From Nereocystis luetkeana (Eukaryota > Sar > Phaeophyceae > Laminariales > Laminariaceae), in contig JARUPZ010000015.1 in NCBI GenBank assembly GCA_031213475.1, positions 8,708,528-8,772,527 on the forward strand: a stretch of 64,000 bases of DNA. The letters are read 5' to 3'. This document shows, piece by piece, positions 59,001-64,000 of the stretch. The notes under the pieces are model-generated. The model worked only from the letters and a program-made list of their open reading frames with translations. It had not been told where the DNA came from and did no database searches. A program made the translations under genes and the position numbers. Each line of letters starts with the position of its first letter. The stretch's first letter is position 1.

Positions 59001-62000
59001 GGATGCACAACAAATTCCCCCTTTCCCCCCCTCCCCCGTGCTTCGGCTCGAAAGGGATGCGTGGTCAATTGTAAAACGACTATTACGGGGGGGGGCATAG
59101 TAAATAGGACCAAACATTGCTAGTAAAAAGAGGTGAATACATAGATTATGATGTGTAGCGTAGGCCCTATTAACTATGGTCCCCCGTAGTAGGGCAAGCA
59201 ACAAAGAGTTTGCCCCCCCCCCCCCCTCCCCTTGGCTGTTACAGCCCCCTCTGGCAATACGACTACGGCCATGCATGGCGTGAGTGCACCCCCCTCCCTT
59301 TCCCAACCTGCTGAGTTCTGTTCATGTGCTTCCATTGCTCCTTGATCATCCTCGAGTCCCGCTCCCTCCACCGCTCTTCCCGCTCGATTACCATCGAGAT
59401 AGCCTGCTCCGGGGCTCCGGTTGCTGTTCAACAAGAGAAGACATCAAATTCGAAAAAATATATATATCAAAGAGGGGGAATCGAAGACATGCGAGCAGCA
59501 GCAGCAGCAGCAGCAGTAGACATGACAATAGCAACAACAAAGACAAAATCAACCGAAGCAGAAAAATCAACAACACAACAACAACACCACCAACAGCAGC
59601 AGCAGCGACAACAACAACAACAACAACCGCCAACACCACCACCACCACCACCACCACCACCACCGCCACCACAACAAACACCACCAACACCACCACCACC
59701 AACGCTGCGCCCCAGCATTGCAGGGATGCGAGGGTCTACATTCCCATGACATGAGTACACCTCCTTACCTCTGAAAAACAGCGAAATCGAACTTCTCCAT
59801 CTCCTCCGCGGCAACCGTTCCCTCCGGCGCCGACCCTCCCTCCCCCGCCCCCCGCTCCCCCCCCCTTCACCGACCCTCCCTCCCCACCACCACCACCCCC
59901 ACCACCCCCAGCAGGAAGCTTCTGAGACGCAGCAGCGGCGACGCCGTCGCCGGTAACCTCAGGGTCATCCGCTCCGTCCCTCGAGGGTTTATGGGTACCA
60001 CCATCCCCAGACGGTACAGCCGCTCCGACTTCAAGAGGCGATGATGATGATGATGGTACTCCCGCGCTATCCTCCGCGGCAGCGGCAGCAGCAGCACCGG
60101 CAGCGGAAGCAGCAGCAGAGGCAGCAGCAGCGGCGGTGGTGCTAGTGGTGGTGGCGGTGGTGGGGGTGACAAGGGCAGAGGAAGAGGGCGTGGGGGAGGC
60201 GGACGGCGGGGGGGGGGGGAGCGCCCGTGACCTCGGGGAGGGCATCGCCGGTCATCTCTCGGAGCTCGTCGGCCAGGCGAGCGTTTTCACCCGACAGTTT
60301 TTCCAGTTTTAGGGACAGCTCCTGTGGGGGGGGGGTAAGGGAGAGGGGAGGGGGGGGGGGGGGGGGGGGGGCAGAGGGGGGGAAAAAGCGGAGGGGAGGC
60401 CGGAGGGAAGGAAAGGGGGTAACGATGGGGGGGGGGGGGGGGGGGGAGGGGAGAAGCGGGGGGGGGGGAGGGGAGGAAGCGGGGGGGGGGGGGTGGGGAG
60501 GAGTGGAGGGGGAGAATAGGGGGGAGTGGAGGAAGAGGGGAGGAGGGGAGGGAGAAACAGAAGAGTAGGGGGGGAAGGTAAGGGAGAGAGAAAGAGGGGA
60601 TGAGGGGGGGGGGGGGGAGGAGGGGAGCGAGAGAGGGGCGGGGGGGGGATAAGGAAGGGTCAAGGAGGGGGTCGAAACACGAAGGAAGTGGGTGAGCACG
60701 CGCGGGGGGAGGGGGGGGGGGGCGAGGAGGAAGGTGTTCAGATGGAACGAGTAGAAGGAGAACCGGAGCGCGAAGCGATCAAGAAAGCACCCAACATCTT
60801 ATCGACGTATCTATCACGTCGCAAGGTTTAGGTTGGAGTGTTTCTGGAGGGTTGAATGTAGAAATCGAAGTACGACATAAACGTATGTACCGTGCGCCGC
60901 AGTGGTTTTAGGTCTGGACACAGACTGAAATAGTTGTTTTGTAAGCCAATTTAAAGTCGAAACATACCTGTACCACACAGGGTATACCAGGCACGCCGCA
61001 ACATTTTCAGTCTTAGATGGTTAGAAGGTTCGGTTGAAACTATTACTATGGTACGAGCAGCTGTGCCGCGGTCTGGGCTTGGGCCAATAAACGATGATAC
61101 CGCCATATATACACTGCCCCTCCGCCCCTCCCTCCACCATCACGCACCTCAAGGTCGAAGTGATGCCGCTGCGTTGTCTCCTGCACGTGTGCTCGCTGCG
61201 CCTGGTCGACACATGGAAATGAAGGACAACAAAACAAAACGCGTTAAGCAGGAGACGTTAAAATCGACAAACAAAACAAACAAACAAAATATCGTCTGCC
61301 ACCAACAACTATCTCACCATTATGATCATCAACAACAAAAAAAAACCCATCGTCAATCGAAACGAATCAGCCACGCCATCGACAGTCACACCACTACACA
61401 ACCTACCCTCAGCAGCAGAGCGAGCCACCACCACCTCATCACCATTATCATCATCATCATCATCCTAATCTCAAAACCCACCGTGGCAGCAGAGCAGAGC
61501 GCACCGAAACGCACAACGCGATAACAGAGAACAAGCAAAAGGGAACAAGCAGTAGATCCCATCCGTCCAATCCATCACCCTCATCCCTAGCTCTGACTCG
61601 ATATCAGCCTTGTCGAAACGGAAAATCTCCTGCCGAAACTTCGACGTTGTGATATAATTGCAACTATGGGTAACTACGGATACGATGTACATCGAACGTG
61701 CGATCATGTCGACATCGTTTATCGAAACTTCCGATATATTAATAAATCAAAACGGACATCATTTATCGAAACTTCCGATATATTAATATATCAAAACGAA
61801 CACATCGAAACTGTTAACACAGAAATACGTCGAAAGTTCCGATACGATGGTCCACGACATTACAGCGCAGCCATTCATCCATCCTCATCATCATCACCTC
61901 TAGCTCTGCCTCGATATCAGCCTTCTCGGACTGGAAAGTCTCCTGACGCGCCGAGTGCGTCGCCTCCGCTTCTCGGAAAACGGCGGCCGCCTCGCCCAGG

Positions 62001-62648
62001 AGGGATTCCTTCTCCTGCAATACTTGCCGGAGCTCGTTCGATGCCTTCTCCCTGTCACGAAGAGTAGCGTGAGGTAGCGTAGGGTAGTCGGGTAGGGCCG
62101 GATCGGGTCGGGTGGGGTTGGGGTACCGTAGGGTAGGGTAAAGTAGGGTACGGTTAGGTGGTGAGGTATGGGAGGTCAACGGAAGTCAAGGGAAGTCAAG
62201 TCAAGGCAAGGCAAGGCAAGGCAAAACGAGCAAGGCAAGGCAAGGCAAGACAAGACAAGCAAAACAAAACGACACAAAACGAGACGAGACAAGACAAGAC
62301 AACACGAAACAAAACGAGACAAAACAGGACATGACCCTGGTGTGATACACTTCGTTGTTGCTGGTTGGCGCACGCACCTTCGCTTGACTTCCGCCTTCTC
62401 CTCCTCCACCTCAGCCTGCAACGCCTGGTTCCGTTTTGTCAAGAGCCGGATGGCATTCGCCGCTTCCTCGTCCTTCCCCCCGCCCCCCCTCCGCCCCCCC
62501 CGCCCCCCCCCCCCCCCGCCGCCGCCGTCACCCCTGCTGCCGCCCCCGCCCCCTCACTACTGCCTGCGGGGGACGGTGGTGGCCGCGGCGGCTCAGCACC
62601 TCCCTTCTTCAGGGCTCTCAGCTGCTTCTCCAAGGCCGTGATGTACGT
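49789..62648 (-). CDS. large coiled-coil protein, at least twelve exons, 5' end not found
   Basis: Exons read in order: 62648-62378, 62051-61898, 61195-61148, 60321-60232 (possibly continuing to 59769), 59423-59308, 57533-57408, 56793-56743, 55739-55642, 54973-54941, 53727-53622, 51598-51485, 50160-49789. Nearly all encode heptad-like Leu/Glu/Lys/Gln helix: ALEKQLRALKKGG, NQALQAEVEEEKAEVKRR, NELRQVLQEKESLLGEAAA, LKLEKLSGENARLADELREM, QAISMVIEREERWRERD, LLAEKEVATRQLACNRQN, RLAQLSEVHRRLLWKFGEVE, VLIKQLEQDLVTAALKLKT. The last exon ends in a Gly-rich tail and ERLLGNRSSASPKY-stop. Phases agree from exon 6 to the end and from 1 to 4. Around exons 4-5 a Gly/Ala/Ser-rich stretch with G runs breaks the frame (VAAEEMEKFDFAVFQ needs a different phase from what follows), as does a G run inside exon 1, so miscounted homopolymers are suspected. 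Exon 6 ends at a GC donor (CAG|GCGAGA). No named domain is visible; a cytoskeletal, ciliary or trafficking role is only a guess. Confidence 0.75.
50437..50543. mobile_element. MITE-like foldback element, family B
   Basis: Begins attacgggggaccatagtta and ends tactaactacggcccccagt plus aat, about 107 bp. In the last intron of the coiled-coil gene. Confidence 0.82.
50815..51470. repeat. (CAG)n then (CCA)n low-complexity tract
   Basis: Interrupted cagcagcag arrays to about 51230, then accaccacc arrays to 51470, just before the end of exon 11 of the coiled-coil gene on the other strand. The Gln/Ser, Cys and Gly frames here are artefacts. Confidence 0.88.
51747..52050. repeat. G-rich tract with a G run of about 30 bases
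   Basis: A nearly pure G run at 51750-51778, followed by gtggtggggg-rich sequence and further G runs to about 52045. Related gggtgggg tracts lie at 52430-52460 and 52660-52750. Confidence 0.85.
53003..53225 (+). repeat. dispersed repeat, family E, copy 2
   Basis: Shares gtgttggatatcgta, the tcgtatcgaag block, gttttgccct, ccctggcatcccc and the ttgaacgaaagtctt block with 20985-21210. It runs directly into an atatcga minisatellite. Confidence 0.65.
53225..53545 (+). repeat. minisatellite of atatcgagtttcgatatccaatct units
   Basis: Units of about 27-35 bases with a palindromic tcgatatc core. One unit, at 53458-53490, is identical to its neighbour near 53288-53316 except for an inserted TACCTGG, producing TACCTGGTA at 53466-53474. 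Confidence 0.85.
53794..53935 (+). repeat. G-run element fragment, long form
   Basis: A G run, then catatctcatgcttggccatagtcg, shortened here to its family blocks, ctcgcatccctacaatgcct, gacggagcacgtcaggtttt and accaagcgtgcgg. In intron 9 or 10 of the coiled-coil gene. Confidence 0.55.
54426..54480 (+). repeat. tRNA-like fragment (SINE remnant)
   Basis: TGGCGTCGTCGGCAGGAC followed closely by GGTTCGAATCT. The first part matches the A-box region of the tRNA-like sequence at 19089 (tggcgccgtcggcaggac), and the second is a B-box; the spacing between them is too short for a tRNA. Confidence 0.45.
54810..54858. repeat. (AAT)n microsatellite
   Basis: An uninterrupted ataataat run of about 48 bases followed by a short A run, in an intron of the coiled-coil gene. 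Confidence 0.92.
54990..55096. mobile_element. MITE-like foldback element, family B
   Basis: Begins attccgggggaccatagtaa and ends ttactaaggtcccccgtaat, about 107 bp and among the best preserved. It starts 17 bases outside exon 9 of the coiled-coil gene. A degenerate relative follows at about 55200-55307. Confidence 0.85.
55855..56104. repeat. (ACT)n microsatellite ending in a C run
   Basis: A long, nearly pure actactact array with few breaks, ending in a C run at 56091-56104. In an intron of the coiled-coil gene. Confidence 0.9.
56285..56665 (-). repeat. G-run element, long form, reverse, nearly full
   Basis: Reverse-complement copy of the element at 32781-33150: it starts with a atcacgtagtgttcaaggtaa-type end, shortened here, runs through gtccgcctcacaagcggttc and gcgactcgccgaacacctca, and ends gagtacacccccc at a C run. 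A short internal tgtctgcctggt(g/c) duplication is present. Confidence 0.7.
56880..57260. repeat. aatc/aacc tetranucleotide-rich tract
   Basis: Degenerate caatcaatcaaccaacc-type sequence in an intron of the coiled-coil gene. Reverse-complement partner of the tract at 38.3-38.7 kb. Confidence 0.8.
58205..58395. repeat. (ATCT/ATCC)n tract with one TACCTGGTA insertion
   Basis: Degenerate tatccatctatc array. At 58366-58374 the array is interrupted by TACCTGGTA; deleting 7 bases restores the register exactly. Confidence 0.85.
59082..59190. mobile_element. MITE-like foldback element, family B (reverse)
   Basis: Starts attacgggggggggcatagt and ends ttaactatggtcccccgtag plus t. The inner block is in the opposite orientation to the other copies. 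Confidence 0.78.
59500..59705. repeat. CAG/CAA/CCA low-complexity tract
   Basis: cagcagcag, then acaacaaca and accaccacc arrays in the intron after exon 5's upstream neighbour in the coiled-coil gene. Translated frames are artefacts. Confidence 0.85.
60330..60720. repeat. G-rich low-complexity tract
   Basis: Almost 400 bases of g-runs broken by aa, ag and t on this strand (C-rich in the gene's sense), directly upstream of the exon beginning at 60321. It serves as an extreme pyrimidine tract for that acceptor. Confidence 0.85.
61558..61636 (-). pseudogene. downstream copy of the second-exon end of the coiled-coil gene
   Basis: On the minus strand this reads FRQEIFRFDKADIESEL, against ARQETFQSEKADIEAEL at the end of the real exon (61898). 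The similarity of about 80 bp covers the exon end and the first bases of the intron (gatggat). The copy lies inside the intron that follows and has no acceptor or phase that would make it a useful exon. Confidence 0.7.
62070..62335. repeat. pentanucleotide-type arrays (gggta, ggcaa, acaaaacg)
   Basis: Successive short arrays: gggtagggta-like, then aaggcaaggc, then gacaagacaaaacgag-like, in the first visible intron of the coiled-coil gene. Confidence 0.8.
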
Positions 62649-62915
62649 CTGTTTTTTTTTATAAGCAATAACCAAAAAAGAGGCAAAAAAAACAAGTAGG
62701 AGTAGAGTGCAAAGGAGTGGGGGGAAAAACAGCAGGGGTGAGAAAAAGGAGCCGTAACAATAAATAAAAGGGGGGGGGGGGGGGGGGGGGTCGGCCACTA
62801 CATATATACGCGGCGCCATGTAAGGAGCCTGTACTTCGGACCGCTGTAGGCTCGAATTACAGTTACTGCTGTCGGCCGGATTCCATCCGATTTTTTCCAT
62901 CCCATCTATTGGCTC

Positions 62916-63019
62916 AATCCTTTTTAGGACAGCAGTCCCGTTTTGGGGGAAATTGGGGACAAATCACTTGGAATTCGAGTGGTCTGTCCCCAAAACAGGA
63001 CTGCAGTTCTCAAAGGCTT
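62916..63019. mobile_element. MITE-like foldback element, family A
   Basis: Begins aatcctttttaggacagcag and ends ggactgcagttctcaaaggc plus tt, with a tcacttggaattcgagtggt-type centre. Directly followed by another copy. Confidence 0.8.
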
Positions 63020-63112
63020 AACCCTTTTAGAACCGCAGTCCCGTTCTGTGGACAAACCGGTCAAATTTCAAGTAGTTTTGTCCCCAAACGGGACTGCGGT
63101 TCTAAAGGGGTT
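63020..63112. mobile_element. MITE-like foldback element, family A
   Basis: Begins aacccttttagaaccgcagt and ends gactgcggttctaaaggggt plus t. Close to the palindrome at 35624. Two family-A copies also stand back to back at 35.6-35.8 kb. Confidence 0.85.
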
Positions 63113-63177
63113 AATGCCCTTCTGTCTCCTTCCCCCTCGACAGTCCCAGCTCAGATCCGGGGTCACCTATCATAGGA

Positions 63178-63510
63178 GGGTCTTTCCCGAAAACCCGACG
63201 TGCTCCGTCCCGGCATCGTAGGGATACGAGGGTCTACGGTCATACGACTACGCCCATGCATGATATTGAGTACACCCCCCCCATCACAAGCAGTTCTTAG
63301 TACCCTTCACGCGACTCGCCAGATACCTCACGGCGCTTCGCGCTTGGTGCAAGCAACGTCTGCCTGGTCGGCGAAAAACCCGACATGCTCCGTCCCGGCA
63401 TTGTAGGGGATGCGAGGGTCTATGGTCATGCGACTACGGCCATGCATGAGATCGAGCACATATCTCCTAGCGAGTACCACCCCCCCCCCCCCCCCCCCCC
63501 CCGCCCACAT
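63178..63510 (-). repeat. two G-run elements, long form, reverse, in tandem
   Basis: The first ends at gagtacacccccccc near 63285. The second runs from about 63288 (cacaagcagttcttag) through gcgactcgccagatacctca to gagtaccac and a C run at 63481-63502. Confidence 0.65.
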
Positions 63511-63557
63511 TTATTTATCGCGACGACACATGAGCCATTTCCTCCCTCGCGTCGACC

Positions 63558-63657
63558 NNNNNNNNNNNNNNNNNNNNNNNNNNNNNNNNNNNNNNNNNNN
63601 NNNNNNNNNNNNNNNNNNNNNNNNNNNNNNNNNNNNNNNNNNNNNNNNNNNNNNNNN
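63558..63657. other. assembly gap of 100 Ns
   Basis: Exactly 100 n characters, the usual placeholder for a gap of unknown size. It follows a C run and precedes C runs, which probably stopped the assembly. The X-containing frames across it mean nothing. Confidence 0.99.
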
Positions 63658-64000
63658 ATATATATAAAGGCGAAACACACGGCCTGTAACCCCCCCGCCC
63701 CCCCCGCCCCTCCCCCCCCCCCCCAGCAAAACCATCGCTCGCTGGGGATTTTGATTCGACGAAAAGCAGAAACTGAGAGGAAGGATCGGCTCGGCGGATG
63801 TTTAGGCTGTAGACAATACGGCGTGTTAAACCAACAACATGCTGTAATAAGCTCGATTTTTACAGAACGGGAGGGTTGCCGGGTGGGGCCTGTATAATCC
63901 GCATGATAGCGTACCGTATCATAACACGGATGATAGCACACCCCGGTGATAAAGTTTCGACCTTTGAAAAATATCATCACGGCGGGTGCTTTCGTAGGGG
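63658..64000. other. end of window, no gene seen
   Basis: C-rich runs followed by ordinary sequence with no recognised exon. Upstream exons of the coiled-coil gene may lie here or beyond the window. Confidence 0.4.

Overview
The window is nuclear DNA from a eukaryote with a secondary red plastid, most likely a photosynthetic stramenopile and perhaps a brown alga. Three things point there. Genes are split by many introns of 0.3-3 kb. Two predicted proteins begin with a signal peptide followed by a Phe-containing plastid presequence of the heterokont type (SFVPAA, TAFVPF). The non-coding DNA is crowded with microsatellites, long G or C runs and short dispersed repeats. The species is inferred; no gene names it.

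Six protein genes can be supported. Left to right: (1) a minus-strand Lys/Ala-rich single-pass membrane protein (5.6-7.2 kb); (2) a minus-strand peptide methionine sulfoxide reductase MsrA in at least four exons (13.1-15.1 kb); (3) a plus-strand plastid-type bestrophin anion channel in seven exons (16.8-24.4 kb); (4) a minus-strand, six-exon, 224-residue protein with a plastid presequence and no family I recognise (32.0-40.6 kb); (5) a plus-strand two-exon sideroflexin (41.3-43.2 kb), divergent from gene 4 across about 0.7 kb; (6) a minus-strand coiled-coil protein in at least twelve exons (49.8-62.6 kb), whose 5' end lies upstream and may leave the window. For genes 2-5 the exon phases join correctly. 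In gene 6 they join except around one Gly/Ala-rich, G-run-rich exon.

The remainder is repeats: two families of roughly 90-140 bp foldback elements (MITE-like), a family whose copies start at a G run, tRNA-like SINE pieces, other dispersed families, a satellite of about 155 bp, several minisatellites and a 100-N assembly gap. One degenerate retroelement gag-like fossil lies near the left end. No CRISPR, rRNA or intact tRNA gene was seen.

Two patterns stand out. A dispersed motif TACCTGGTA/TACCAGGTA can be shown in three places, by comparison with a motif-free copy, to be a 7-bp insertion at a TA, like an excision footprint of a TA-targeting DNA transposon. Separately, the 3' ends of coding exons in three of the genes have been copied a few hundred bases downstream, once as an array of four copies.
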